DNA of 64,000 nucleotides from Nocardia vulneris (GCF_001613425.1 NZ_BDCI01000035.1:310001-374000); one strand, 5' to 3'; positions 31,084 through 39,520 are shown, numbered from the stretch's first letter. The notes: a model not told the origin generated them from the letters alone. Program-made: numbers and translations.

Positions 31084-31239
31084 ACGACGGAAGGACGCTG
31101 ATTCGCGATGCGAGTGCGGGCGGCCGGCGCTGGGAGACGCTCGTGACGGAGAGTCGGCAGGCGGTCGGAGCCGGGCGATCCGGGCCTGTCGGGCGGCGTA
31201 GATTACAAGCAAGCAGCATTGCGTGGAATCGAGGTTTGC

Positions 31240-31527
31240 ATGCTCGCCGATCCTTTGCTTCTGGAAGCCCGCCGCGCCCATCTCCTCGACCAGCTTCGTG
31301 AACTGCGCAGCAGGGTAAGCCAATTGGCCGACGACTACGGCGCACTACACACCGCGGGGCTGTTGATCGACACCGAGAGCGCCGGAGCGCTCACCACGGC
31401 CGCCCACTGCGTCGCCGGTGCACGGGAGGTTTTCGACGAGGCCGCGCTCGAACTCGCGGCGGCGGTGGATGCGCTCGACCGCGCCGGCACGTACACCACT
31501 CGGCTGCGGCCGGTCACGCTCGACTGA
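31240..31527 (+). CDS. Small helical protein
   Basis: A 95-aa protein beginning MLADPLLLEARRAHLLDQLR, with GAGG 9 bases before the ATG. It is almost entirely helical, with heptad-like Leu/Ala spacing over residues 5-35 and 55-85, suggesting a short antiparallel coiled coil as in WXG100-like or regulatory helical hairpins, but without a W-x-G motif. It ends 40 bases before the NUDIX gene. The function is unknown. Confidence 0.6.
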   Translation: MLADPLLLEARRAHLLDQLRELRSRVSQLADDYGALHTAGLLIDTESAGALTTAAHCVAGAREVFDEAALELAAAVDALDRAGTYTTRLRPVTLD

Positions 31528-31567
31528 GCACCGTGGCTGTCGGTGCCGGACAGTACAGTCCTGCCCC

Positions 31568-32128
31568 ATGCATGCCGCGACTGCTGCCGTCGCCGAGATC
31601 GTGGGCGGGATCACCCCTTTCGATCCGGTGGAAAAGGAACACATCGACGAGACACTGACATGGTTGGCGTCCACCGATGACGTGTTCCGCCGGGTGAAGC
31701 CGGACATTCCGCCGCGACACCTGGTCAGCTACGTCGTCCTGGTCGACCCGGACGCGCGCGCCGTCCTGCTCGGACACCACCGCCTCGCCGGCTTGTGGTT
31801 GCCGACGGGCGGACACGTCGATCCCGGCGAACACCCGTTGACGACCGCCCGCCGCGAAACGATGGAAGAACTGGGCATCACCGCCGACCTCACCGTCACC
31901 GGCACCGCGCCCCTGTTCCTCACCTGCACCACCACCGTCGGCACGCACGGCGGCCACGAGGACGTCAGCCTCTGGTACGTCATCCGCGGCCGGCGCAGCA
32001 ACCCATACACCCTCGACCCTCGCGAGTTCAGCGACCAGAACTGGTGGGACATCGACGAATTCGCGCTCCCCGACACCGACCCCCACCTCCCCCGCTTCCT
32101 CACCAAACTCCAGCAGGCGCTGTCTTGA
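31568..32128 (+). CDS. NUDIX hydrolase
   Basis: A 186-aa protein. The complete Nudix box G-x5-E-x7-R-E-x2-E-E-x-G-I spans residues 82-104 ('GHVDPGEHP...ARRETMEELGI'). A TACAGT box at 31554-31559 lies 8 bases before the ATG, suggesting a leaderless start. The substrate (nucleoside diphosphate derivative) cannot be assigned. Its 3' flank is the duplicated palindrome region described below. Confidence 0.92.
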   Translation: MHAATAAVAEIVGGITPFDPVEKEHIDETLTWLASTDDVFRRVKPDIPPRHLVSYVVLVDPDARAVLLGHHRLAGLWLPTGGHVDPGEHPLTTARRETMEELGITADLTVTGTAPLFLTCTTTVGTHGGHEDVSLWYVIRGRRSNPYTLDPREFSDQNWWDIDEFALPDTDPHLPRFLTKLQQALS

Positions 32129-32722
32129 ACCGGGCCGGTCGCCCAGCCGCCACCTGCGTCCCCCGAGAGTCCACAGACCTTGTCCACGGTTCACAGCACG
32201 CCTAAGCACGACGGCGAAGCCGACCACGAAGGCACCCGCGGGCGAGGGCGCGTGACCCGCGCTCGCCGAGGTCCACAGACCTTGCATGCGGTTCACAGGG
32301 CATATAGCCGCTGCGAGCCGTAGAGAAGATCTGTGGGCGCGAACCTATCTGTCGCTTGGTCCACGACCGCCCCGCGCGAGGTCCCCATGCACACGGTCAG
32401 CGGCGGCGGAAAGTGCGCCAGAGCACGCGGTCGACGGCGGCGCAAAGCACGCCACAGCACGCGATCAGCGGCGACGGCGTGGAGCGCAAGGCAGCCAGAG
32501 CACGACGGCGAAGCCGCCCACGACGGCACCGGCGGTCAGGGGCGGGTCGCGGGCGCGTTGCCGACCAGCGCACGCCGAGCATCCACAGACCTTCTTGGCG
32601 GTTCACAGGGCATATAACGGCTGTGAGCCGTGGAGAAGGTCTGTGGATGCGAACCTATCTGTCGCTTGGTCCACGACTGCCGCGCGCGATCAACGGGCGG
32701 CGGTCAGGCGTAGCGGCGGCGG
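32129..32722. repeat. Degenerate tandem modules: gene-tail copies plus 100-bp palindrome
   Basis: Nearly identical elements at 32271-32370 and 32581-32680 begin TCCACAGACC and end TCCACGAC. Their first ~66 bases fold into a long hairpin; in the second copy CCACAGACCTTCT pairs perfectly with AGAAGGTCTGTGG. A partial element starts at 32169. Interleaved at 32205-32245 and 32494-32540 are copies of the 3' end of the Ala-rich gene (real copy near 32746-32795). The region looks like repeated duplication of that gene's tail together with the palindrome. No intact gene is present. Confidence 0.75.
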
Positions 32723-33796
32723 TCAGCGGCGGCGGCGTAGGGCGCGCCAGAGCACGACGGCGAAGCCGACCACGAAGGCGCCGGCGGCCGCCGGTTGCCT
32801 GCGGATCGTCTCGGCGAGCGAACGGCCCTGTTCCGCAACGGGTTGCGGGACCGAGTCGGCGACCTTCTCGGCGGCGTCCTTGGCACGCTCCGTGGCCTCG
32901 TCGGTCCGCTCGACCGCCGTACGAATCGACTCCGCAGCCTTCTCCGTCGCCGCCTTGGCCTTTTCCTGCGCCGTCTCAGCGACAGCGGCGGTCGCCTCCT
33001 TCGCATCGTCGACTTTCGCGTGCGCCGCCCCGAGTACCGCTGCCGCGTTGGGGTTCTCGACGCCCACCTTCTCCTCCACCTTGCCGATGGCATCGGCCGC
33101 AGCCCGTTTCGCCTCAGCCGCCACCTTCGCGATCCCCTCCCCGGCCTCATCGGCCCCCGCCTGCACCGCACCGGCCGCCTCACCCGCGCTCCGCCGCGCA
33201 TCACCTGCCTGCACCGCACCGGCCGCCTCACCCGCACTCTGCCGCGCATCACCTGCCTGCGCCCGCGCCGCGTCGGCCGAATCCGGCTGCGCAGCACTCG
33301 ACTTCGCCTGCGCCGTGCCCGTCGTACTCTTCTGAGCGCTATCGGCCTGACCTGCGCCTGCCGCTCCGGCAGCACTCTGTGCTGCATCGCCGGTGCGGGC
33401 CTGGGCAGCCCCGGCGGCGGTGCCGGACTCCTCGCCGGCTGCGGCCTGCACCTGGGCGGCCTCCGTCTTTCCCTCGTCGATCACTTCCGCGGCCTTCTTC
33501 TTCGCCTGGGCCTGCGCGCCCCGGATTGCTGCGGCGGCTTTGCGTTTCGCTTCGGCGGTGTCGTGCTCGGCTTCCTGTTTTCGGTCTGCGGCGGCGGCTG
33601 CCGTGGCGCGCTCGGCTTCGGCGGCTTTGGCTTCGGCCTTACGGGTCACCTCGGCCGCTTTCTGCTCGGCCGTCGCGCGCACGCGCGCGGACTTCTCGGC
33701 CGCGAGTTTCTCTGCTGCCGCTGCCTTTTCGCGGACGGCTTCGGCCTTTTCCTGGAACTTGTCGGTCTCGGCATCGGAGGGTTTCGGCTCGCCCAT
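32723..33796 (-). CDS. Ala/Lys/Glu-rich coiled-coil protein with C-terminal membrane anchor
   Basis: A 357-aa low-complexity protein (MGEPKPSDAETDKFQEKAEA...). It is almost continuous Ala/Glu/Lys helix, with a 17-residue tandem duplication (S-A-G-E-A-A-G-A-V-Q-A-G-D/A...) near residues 195-230, and ends 'AGAFVVGFAVVLWRALRRRR', one membrane helix followed by arginines. AGGAG is 7 bases before the ATG at 33796, and an adjacent ATG at 33799 is possible. Start overlaps the stop of the BrkB-family gene (TGATG), so the two are coupled. Apolipoprotein-like envelope proteins of this composition are common in actinomycetes; the role is not known. Confidence 0.8.
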   Translation of the reverse strand: MGEPKPSDAETDKFQEKAEAVREKAAAAEKLAAEKSARVRATAEQKAAEVTRKAEAKAAEAERATAAAAADRKQEAEHDTAEAKRKAAAAIRGAQAQAKKKAAEVIDEGKTEAAQVQAAAGEESGTAAGAAQARTGDAAQSAAGAAGAGQADSAQKSTTGTAQAKSSAAQPDSADAARAQAGDARQSAGEAAGAVQAGDARRSAGEAAGAVQAGADEAGEGIAKVAAEAKRAAADAIGKVEEKVGVENPNAAAVLGAAHAKVDDAKEATAAVAETAQEKAKAATEKAAESIRTAVERTDEATERAKDAAEKVADSVPQPVAEQGRSLAETIRRQPAAAGAFVVGFAVVLWRALRRRR

Positions 33797-34836
33797 CATC
33801 GGCTCCTGTCTGCTGTGGGCTGGTCGGCTGCGGTCAGGGCCGCATCGCCGGGGTGCTCGTCGGATTCGTTGTCGTCGGACATGGCTCGGGTGTCTCGCGG
33901 GGGCAGGAAGGGTTCTTCGTCCGGCGGGAACCCTTGTTCGATGCGCCGCCCGCGTGCGAGTTCGGCGTCGAATTCCGCGCCGAGCAGCACCGCGATATTG
34001 GACAGCCACAACCAGATGAGGAAGACGGCGACGCCGCCGAGTGAACCGTAAACCTTGTTGTAGGACCCGAAATTCGCGACGTACACGGCGAATCCGGCCG
34101 AGGCGGCGATCCAGAGCAGCACGGCGAGCACGCTGCCGGGGCTCAACCACCGGAAGCCCGGCTGCTGCGCGTTCGGCGCGGCCCAGTACAGCAGCGCGAA
34201 CGCCAAACTCACCAGCACGGCGAGCACCGGCCATTTCGCGATGTCCCACACCAGCACCGCGGCCGAGCCGATCCCGAGCCACTGCCCGACCCGCGCGGCG
34301 ACCTGCCCGGTCACGACGACGCCGATGGCGCACAACGCGAGCAGCACCACCATGAGTGCGGTCAAACCGAGCTGCACCGGAACGGTTTTCCAGATCGGCC
34401 GCCCTTCCTCGGTGTCGTAGATGGCGTTGGCGGCCCGCATGAATGCACCGATGTAGCCGGAGGCGGTCCACAGCGCTGTCACCAATCCGATGACGGCCAA
34501 CGGGCCGGACAGCTGGCTCGCCCCTTGCAGCTGGTGCAGGGAGTCGACGAGCAACGCGGTGCCACTACTCGGGCCCATCTGCCGAATGGTATCGATCAGC
34601 GACTGGGTCGCCGACGGGCCGAGCGCGCCCAGGATCGCGGTGAGCACGACCAAGCCGGGGAAGATCGACAGCACGCTGTAATAAGTAAGCGCCGCAGCCC
34701 AATCCGAGAGATTGTCGTCCAGGAATTCGGTGACGGTCCGGCGGAACACGCCCCACCACGAACGCCACCGCAACACCGTCGGCCCCATCGACCAGTCCAC
34801 CACACGGTGCCCGTGCCGCTTCGGCATGTCCGTCAC
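33796..34836 (-). CDS. YihY/BrkB-family membrane protein
   Basis: A 346-aa inner-membrane protein with the six-helix BrkB (UPF0761) core: 'AAALTYYSVLSIFPGLVVLTAILG', 'GPLAVIGLVTALWTASGYIGAFMRAANAIYDTEEGRP', 'VQLGLTALMVVLLALCAIGVVVTG', 'WPVLAVLVSLAFALLYWAAPN', 'FRWLSPGSVLAVLLWIAASAGFAVYV', 'GGVAVFLIWLWLSNIAVLLGAEFDAE'. Formerly annotated as RNase BN, which is incorrect for this family; the function is unsettled. The charged C-terminal tail ends in a TGA shared with the Ala-rich protein start. Confidence 0.9.
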   Translation of the reverse strand: MTDMPKRHGHRVVDWSMGPTVLRWRSWWGVFRRTVTEFLDDNLSDWAAALTYYSVLSIFPGLVVLTAILGALGPSATQSLIDTIRQMGPSSGTALLVDSLHQLQGASQLSGPLAVIGLVTALWTASGYIGAFMRAANAIYDTEEGRPIWKTVPVQLGLTALMVVLLALCAIGVVVTGQVAARVGQWLGIGSAAVLVWDIAKWPVLAVLVSLAFALLYWAAPNAQQPGFRWLSPGSVLAVLLWIAASAGFAVYVANFGSYNKVYGSLGGVAVFLIWLWLSNIAVLLGAEFDAELARGRRIEQGFPPDEEPFLPPRDTRAMSDDNESDEHPGDAALTAADQPTADRSR

Positions 34837-34887
34837 CTCCCGATCGAGGGGCGAATACCCGGCGACCAGGCAGGCAAACGCGGTACG

Positions 34888-35430
34888 TCAGCGGCGGCGC
34901 ACCAGTTCGTGCTCGAGGCGCGGATCATCCGGCGCCACTGGGCCGGTCACGCCGGTCCGCACGAATCCGTGCCGGAGATACAGTCGTTCGGCGACGGTGT
35001 TCCCGTCGGCCACCTCGAGCCAGACGGGCGGGCTGCCCGCGGTGTCGGCCCAGTCGAGCACCGCTTCCACCAGCAGATCCGACACACCCGTACCGCGGGC
35101 CTCCGGCGCCACCCACATCGAAACCAAGTGCAGGCCACCGCGTTCCGCGTCGCGCATGGCGCCGACGGTGCCCAGTTCGACACCGGCGCCGACGGCGCCC
35201 AGTTCGACACCGTCGCCGACGGTGCCCAGTTCGACACCGTCGGCGACGGCCACGTACTGCACCCGCTCGGACAGGACGGCGCGCCACCCCTGCTCGGTGC
35301 GCGCCTGCGCGTCGGCGAGCGTCGACCCGAAGAACTGCGGTGTGTCGGCCAAGGCGCGCAACCGGATCCGCCGGAACGTTTCCCAGTCGTCGGCGGTAAG
35401 CAATCGGATGCCGATCGTCGATGTCCCCAT
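34888..35430 (-). CDS. GNAT N-acetyltransferase with an internal 9-aa repeat
   Basis: A 180-aa protein. 'LLTADDWETFRRIRLRAL' is the N-terminal GNAT helix, 'HLVSMWVAPEARGTGVSDLLVEAVLDWA' the acetyl-CoA binding R/Q-x-x-G-x-G/A segment, and 'LEVADGNTVAERLYLRHGFVRTG' the C-terminal motif. Between strands 3 and 4 sits an unusual insertion of three tandem copies of V-E-L-G-T/A-V-G-D/A-G/M, encoded by a 27-bp repeat at about 35158-35245. This probably forms an extended hairpin or strand stack. The substrate is unknown. Confidence 0.85.
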   Translation of the reverse strand: MGTSTIGIRLLTADDWETFRRIRLRALADTPQFFGSTLADAQARTEQGWRAVLSERVQYVAVADGVELGTVGDGVELGAVGAGVELGTVGAMRDAERGGLHLVSMWVAPEARGTGVSDLLVEAVLDWADTAGSPPVWLEVADGNTVAERLYLRHGFVRTGVTGPVAPDDPRLEHELVRRR

Positions 35431-35524
35431 CCGAGTTGTCTACCTGTCGCGCAGCGAGCGGCGCAAACCGTTTACCGACGCACCCACCACCATGAGCACA
35501 ACTGCGACGACCGGGAGCACGGGC

Positions 35525-35770
35525 TGGTCACCGCCCGGTGTGCGCACTGCCGCCACGTTCAGCATCGCGTGCGGCAGGGCCGCCACGACGACATCTAGAC
35601 CGCGCGATGTCCACCGTGCCGTCCACCTGCCCGATCAGGTTGCGCGGGTCCGGCCCGGGACGGCGTCCCGGAATCGGTGCTGCACCCAGCGCACCCGCAC
35701 CAGCGACGCTGCGGCACAGCACGCACACCGCGTGCGGCACGACCCGGCCGTAGCGCCGCACGATGATCGA
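35525..35770 (-). pseudogene. Possible decayed DyP-type peroxidase fragment
   Basis: In one frame the minus strand reads 'GPDPRNLIGQVDGTVDI' (about 35610-35650), close to the R-N-L-x-G-x-x-D-G-T haem-proximal motif of dye-decolourising peroxidases. In the neighbouring frame, just upstream, it reads 'LVRVRWVQHRFRDAVPGR', the segment that precedes that motif in DyP enzymes. The two are joined only by a frameshift and there is no full-length gene. A third-frame ORF downstream (35440-35586, 48 aa, one hydrophobic segment) may be a separate small gene. Recognition is from motif memory only. Confidence 0.35.
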
Positions 35771-35829
35771 ACCGCGCCGCCACGACGTCCGCTCGGCCCT
35801 CGAATCCGCCGACCAGGTACCGCGCGCGC

Positions 35830-36237
35830 TCAGTACCCGGTCCTGCGGATGCCGGTGTATTCCACCACGGCGAAGGTGGCCACCACCACCGCGCCGACCA
35901 ACAGGAACGCGACGCCCAGGCCGGTCAAAGCGATCAGGCCCGACAGCGCGAGCACCACCATCCCCACCGCCGACATCGCGTTCACCGCGACCACCGCACA
36001 CGCCTGCCCGAACGGAATCTCCGGGTGCCCCGCGATCAGCAGCAGTGCCAGCGCGCCGCCGAGCATGGCGACGCCGAAGGGAACGGACCAGGCGGTGGGC
36101 AGGCCGAGCGGATCACGCAAAGCCACCGCGCCGCCCAGCAGAACCACACCGAAAACACCGGTCCCCCATCCGTCCACGCGCAAAGCGGTGCGCAGGAATT
36201 CGGTGCTCGTCTGGTCGGCGGAGAGAACTGTGCTCAT
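35830..36237 (-). CDS. Small four-TM membrane protein
   Basis: A 135-aa protein starting MSTVLSADQTSTEFLRTALR, with AGGAG 7 bases before the ATG at 36237. Four hydrophobic helices at about 27-45, 52-70, 76-100 and 104-125, and no motif. It is divergent from the XRE-type regulator at 36373; two palindromes of the ACCT-n-AGGT type lie between them (36301-36335). A transporter-like or stress membrane protein controlled by that regulator is a guess. Confidence 0.7.
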   Translation of the reverse strand: MSTVLSADQTSTEFLRTALRVDGWGTGVFGVVLLGGAVALRDPLGLPTAWSVPFGVAMLGGALALLLIAGHPEIPFGQACAVVAVNAMSAVGMVVLALSGLIALTGLGVAFLLVGAVVVATFAVVEYTGIRRTGY

Positions 36238-36300
36238 GGTCGCGCTCCTGGGGTCGGTCGAGTTCAGCCGGACTGTTCGGCTCCGGAACCTCACCTTGCC

Positions 36301-36335
36301 GACCTGAGGTGAGCGTCTCAATAACCTCTGAGGTC
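36301..36335. promoter_or_regulatory. Paired ACCT/AGGT palindromes (putative operator)
   Basis: ACCT-G-AGGT (36302-36310) and ACCTC-T-GAGGT (36324-36334) are each perfect palindromes, about two helical turns apart, in the 135-bp divergent spacer between the four-TM protein and the XRE-family regulator genes. Spacing suits a dimeric regulator binding twice. Inferred. Confidence 0.4.
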
Positions 36336-36372
36336 ATGGCCCGTCCGCAGGACCACTGGCTACCCTGCTGAC

Positions 36373-37206
36373 GTGGTATCGACGCAGCTGGAAACCCGGA
36401 CGAGAGTGGGCGGGCTGCTCCGCGAATGGCGGCAACGCCGCAGGCTGAGCCAGCTGGATCTGGCACTGGCCGCGGACACCTCGGCCCGGCACATCTCCTA
36501 TGTCGAAACCGGCCGCGCCAAGCCGAGCCGGACGATGGTGCTGCGCCTGGCCGAGGCGCTGGATGTGCCACTGCGCGAACGCAATACGCTGCTGCTGGCC
36601 GCCGATTACGCGCCCGCCTACCGGGAGAGCAGCCTGGACGACACGAACCTGGCCTCGGTCCGCGCCGCCCTGACGACGATGCTGACCGCCCACGAGCCGT
36701 ATCCGGCGGTGGTCGTCGATCGGCTGTGGAACGTGGTCACCGGCAACGCGGCGATGAATGTGCTGCTGCACGACATCCCGGACCATCTGCTGCTACCGCA
36801 ACCCAATGTGTTCCGCCTGGTGCTGCATCCGGAGGGCTTGGCCGCGCGGCTGGCCAATCTGGGCCAGGTGCGGGAGTTGTTCTTGGAGCGGCTCGCTCGT
36901 CAGGTGGCCGCGAGCGGCGATCCGCAGCTGGCGGCGCTGCACGACGAGGTGCGTCGCTATCCGCTGCCGGCGCACCAGCCGGACGATCCGAAAGTCGGTG
37001 CGGGCGAACCGAGCCCGTTCGAGGTACCGATCCGGATCCGCACGCCGCGCGGCGAACTCTCGATGTTCAGCACCATGGCTACGTTCGGCGCGCCCGCGGA
37101 CGTGACCTTGTCCGAGCTGGCCATCGAATTGTTCTACCCCCTGGACGAATTCACCGCGGCCGCGCTGCGTGAGCTGGCGGCCGCGGCGAATTCGTCACCG
37201 CAGTAA
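36373..37206 (+). CDS. XRE-family regulator with MmyB-like ligand domain
   Basis: A 277-aa protein with GTG start at 36373. A TACCCT box at 36361-36366 lies 6 bases upstream, consistent with leaderless initiation. The N-terminal Cro/C1 helix-turn-helix is 'LREWRQRRRLSQLDLALAADTSARHISYVETGRAKPSR' (about 16-53). The C-terminal part contains 'WNVVTGNAAMNVLLHDIP' and 'DVTLSELAIELFYPLDEFTA', typical of MmyB-like (PAS-related) ligand-binding domains found in many actinobacterial regulators near oxidoreductases. Probably controls the divergent membrane protein gene. Confidence 0.88.
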   Translation: MVSTQLETRTRVGGLLREWRQRRRLSQLDLALAADTSARHISYVETGRAKPSRTMVLRLAEALDVPLRERNTLLLAADYAPAYRESSLDDTNLASVRAALTTMLTAHEPYPAVVVDRLWNVVTGNAAMNVLLHDIPDHLLLPQPNVFRLVLHPEGLAARLANLGQVRELFLERLARQVAASGDPQLAALHDEVRRYPLPAHQPDDPKVGAGEPSPFEVPIRIRTPRGELSMFSTMATFGAPADVTLSELAIELFYPLDEFTAAALRELAAAANSSPQ

Positions 37207-37217
37207 CGCGATCAGCC

Positions 37218-37922
37218 TCAGATGGGCTGGAAACCGGCGCCGATGCCGTTCTGCGCGTTGACCGCGGCGAGGATCACCGCGATCGGCTGGAAGAACGCGG
37301 GCGAGTGCACCGGGTTGGCGGCCGTGGTGCACGGCACGTCGAAACCGATCGGGCCGATCCCGGTCAACCGTCCCTGGTTCATCCCGACCAGTTGATCGCC
37401 GACGAAGACCGGACCACCGGAATCGCCCGGCTTGGAGCAGTATTGGTTGATGCTGGTGCCGTCCAGCGAGCCCCACACCACACCGCAGTCGGTGCCGCTG
37501 GTGCGCCCGCTCGCACACACGGTGCCGCCCGGGCCGGGCGGGACGCCGATCCCGGCGATGGTGGTCGGGCCGATGCTGCGCACCGGGGTCACCCGCTCCG
37601 GATCAAGTTGCAGCACAGCGTAATCCAGGCCCTCACCGTTGTCGGAGAACGCGACGGTGCCGATCACCCCGGCCGAGGGCGTGCCCTCGGCGATCAACCT
37701 GGCACCGGTGGGCGCGCAGTGACCCGCGGTGAGGCCGACGAGCCTGCCCGCGCCGTCGTGGCCGATGGTGGTCAGCGAACACGCCGAATTGTTGTCGAAG
37801 ATTATCCCGGAGCCGCCGCCGAGCACCGCGCTCGGCGCGGCCGAGGCATTGCCCGCACCGCCGACGATCGCGGTCGCCACAGCGGCCGCCGCGATCGCGA
37901 TGGATCTGAATTTCTTTGCCAC
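37218..37922 (-). CDS. Secreted trypsin-like serine protease (S1)
   Basis: A 234-aa protein starting at GTG 37922 after an AGGAGAGAA ribosome site (an upstream in-frame start at 37967 is not supported). Signal peptide M1-A28 ('GNASA' cleavage). Catalytic triad: H68 in 'LTAGHC', D100 in 'GLDYAVL', S168 in 'KPGDSGGPVF'. Cysteine pairs are positioned as in streptogrisin/alpha-lytic relatives, but there is no long pro-domain, as in the short S1 proteases of Nocardia. Acts outside the cell. A CTTTTCGAAAAG palindrome (37930-37941) overlaps the leader, and a GCCAGT-ACTGGC palindrome is at 38059-38075. Confidence 0.9.
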   Translation of the reverse strand: MAKKFRSIAIAAAAVATAIVGGAGNASAAPSAVLGGGSGIIFDNNSACSLTTIGHDGAGRLVGLTAGHCAPTGARLIAEGTPSAGVIGTVAFSDNGEGLDYAVLQLDPERVTPVRSIGPTTIAGIGVPPGPGGTVCASGRTSGTDCGVVWGSLDGTSINQYCSKPGDSGGPVFVGDQLVGMNQGRLTGIGPIGFDVPCTTAANPVHSPAFFQPIAVILAAVNAQNGIGAGFQPI

Positions 37923-38322
37923 TTCTCTCCTTTTCGAAAAGATGCGTACGAGTGCCGACACCCCCACGCACCTGGATCGGGAAGCAAGTCAACCCCCGAT
38001 GGAATCTGCGGCCGTCTTTCGACAGCGGAACCAGCCGATGCGGCCCGATTCGAGCAATGCCAGTTACCTACTGGCTATCAAGCATGGTCATGGGAAGGCG
38101 GAGGGCACAACACTCTGTGCACTGCGACACAGTCGCGCACCGATTGAGACGCAGGCCACACGACAGCGCGTCGGCCATGAAAAGCGTTCACCCGAACCGA
38201 CTTTCATACTCACTCACCCCGAACACGGCCGGACCCGGCGGCCGACGATACTCAACTGTTATACGCTGCGCGACCGCCGCACGGCGAATCAACGCGGCCC
38301 CATCAGGGCTACCGCGTGCGTA
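37923..38322. other. 400-bp upstream region of the protease gene
   Basis: No gene seen. This stretch is less GC-rich than its surroundings and should hold the protease promoter. GCCAGT-tacct-ACTGGC (38059-38075) is a candidate operator, and CTTTTCGAAAAG (37930-37941) surrounds the ribosome site. The far end is the 3' flank of the RNase H gene. Confidence 0.45.
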
Positions 38323-39489
38323 TCAGAGGTACGAGGTGTCGTTGAACAGCCGGACGGACGAGCCCCCGTCGGGATAGAACTCCGCGATCGAGAGCGCGGC
38401 CAGGTCCAGATGCAGCCGGTACAGCAGCGACGGCCCGGCGGCCAGCGCCAATTGCAGCAGCGTCTTGATCGGGGTCACGTGACTGACCACCACCAGATTC
38501 GTGCCCGGATACTGCGTGACCAGGTCCCGGCGCACCGCGTCCACGCGCTCGCGCACCTGATCGAAGCTTTCGCCGCCGGGCGCGGGCACCGACGGGTCGC
38601 CGAGCCAGCGGGCATGCAGTTCCGGGTCGCGCTGGGCGGCCTCGACGAAGGTCAGGCCCTCCCAATCACCGAAGTCGGTTTCGATGAGGCCGTCGAGGAC
38701 GGTCAGCGGCGCGTCGAGCGCGTCGGCCGCGGCCTGTGCGGTATCGCGGGCGCGACTCAGCGGCGAGGTCAGCACCGCGGCGATATCACCTTTGGCGGCA
38801 AGCATTTTCGCGGCGCGCGCGGCCTGCTCGCGCCCCAGCTCGGTGAGCGGCGGATTGCCGCGGCCCGAATAGCGCCGCTGCACCGACAGTTCGGTCTGCC
38901 CGTGCCGCAGCAGCAACAGGCGGGTGGGGCGGCCGACGGCGCCGGTCCAGCCGGGGGCCGGTTGTGCGGCGGCCGCCGCACTGGCCGGAGCCGGCTGCGC
39001 GGCGGCGGCTGTACTCGCCGGAGCCGTTGGCGCCGAAGGCTGTTCGGCCGCGCGGGCGGTACGCACCTCGTCGATCAGCGTGCCGTCGTCCATCGCCTCG
39101 TTCGCCAGCCGGTCGGCGTGCGCGTTCTCGTTGCGTGGAATCCAGGTGAAGCTCACCCGTTCGAATCCGGCGACCAGCCTGCGGGCCCGGTCGGCGAGCG
39201 GAATCATCGCCGCGTGCTTGACCTTCCAGCGGCCGGACATCTGCTCGACGACCAGCTTGGAGTCCATCCGGACCGCGACGACCCGGGCCCCGAGTTCCGC
39301 CGAAGCTTCCAAACCCGCTATGAGGCCCCGATATTCGGCGACGTTGTTGGTGGCGACGCCGATGAACTCGCGACGCTCGGCGAGCACGCGCACATGGTCC
39401 GCGGCGTACACCACGGCGCCGTAGCCGGCCGGGCCCGGGTTACCCCGGGAACCACCGTCGGCCTCGACGATCACCTCGCGTTCGGTCAC
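38323..39489 (-). CDS. Bifunctional RNase H / acid phosphatase
   Basis: A 388-aa fusion matching M. tuberculosis Rv2228c. The N-terminal RNase H domain carries 'VEADGGSRGNPGPAGYG', 'ATNNVAEYRGLIAGLEA', 'RMDSKLVVEQMSGRWKVK' and 'NAHADRLANEA' (the D-E-D-D residues). A Pro/Ala linker with a repeat (A-A-A-Q-P-A-P) spans about 145-180. The C-terminal histidine phosphatase domain has 'LLLLRHGQTELS' and 'VVVSHVTPIKTLL'. In mycobacteria the two halves degrade RNA in RNA:DNA hybrids and dephosphorylate alpha-ribazole phosphate (CobC activity), fitting the nearby cobalamin genes. GTG start at 39489. Confidence 0.93.
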   Translation of the reverse strand: MTEREVIVEADGGSRGNPGPAGYGAVVYAADHVRVLAERREFIGVATNNVAEYRGLIAGLEASAELGARVVAVRMDSKLVVEQMSGRWKVKHAAMIPLADRARRLVAGFERVSFTWIPRNENAHADRLANEAMDDGTLIDEVRTARAAEQPSAPTAPASTAAAAQPAPASAAAAAQPAPGWTGAVGRPTRLLLLRHGQTELSVQRRYSGRGNPPLTELGREQAARAAKMLAAKGDIAAVLTSPLSRARDTAQAAADALDAPLTVLDGLIETDFGDWEGLTFVEAAQRDPELHARWLGDPSVPAPGGESFDQVRERVDAVRRDLVTQYPGTNLVVVSHVTPIKTLLQLALAAGPSLLYRLHLDLAALSIAEFYPDGGSSVRLFNDTSYL

Positions 39490-39520
39490 CGTGCCACTCG
39501 CTTCGCGCGGGCCACCACCG

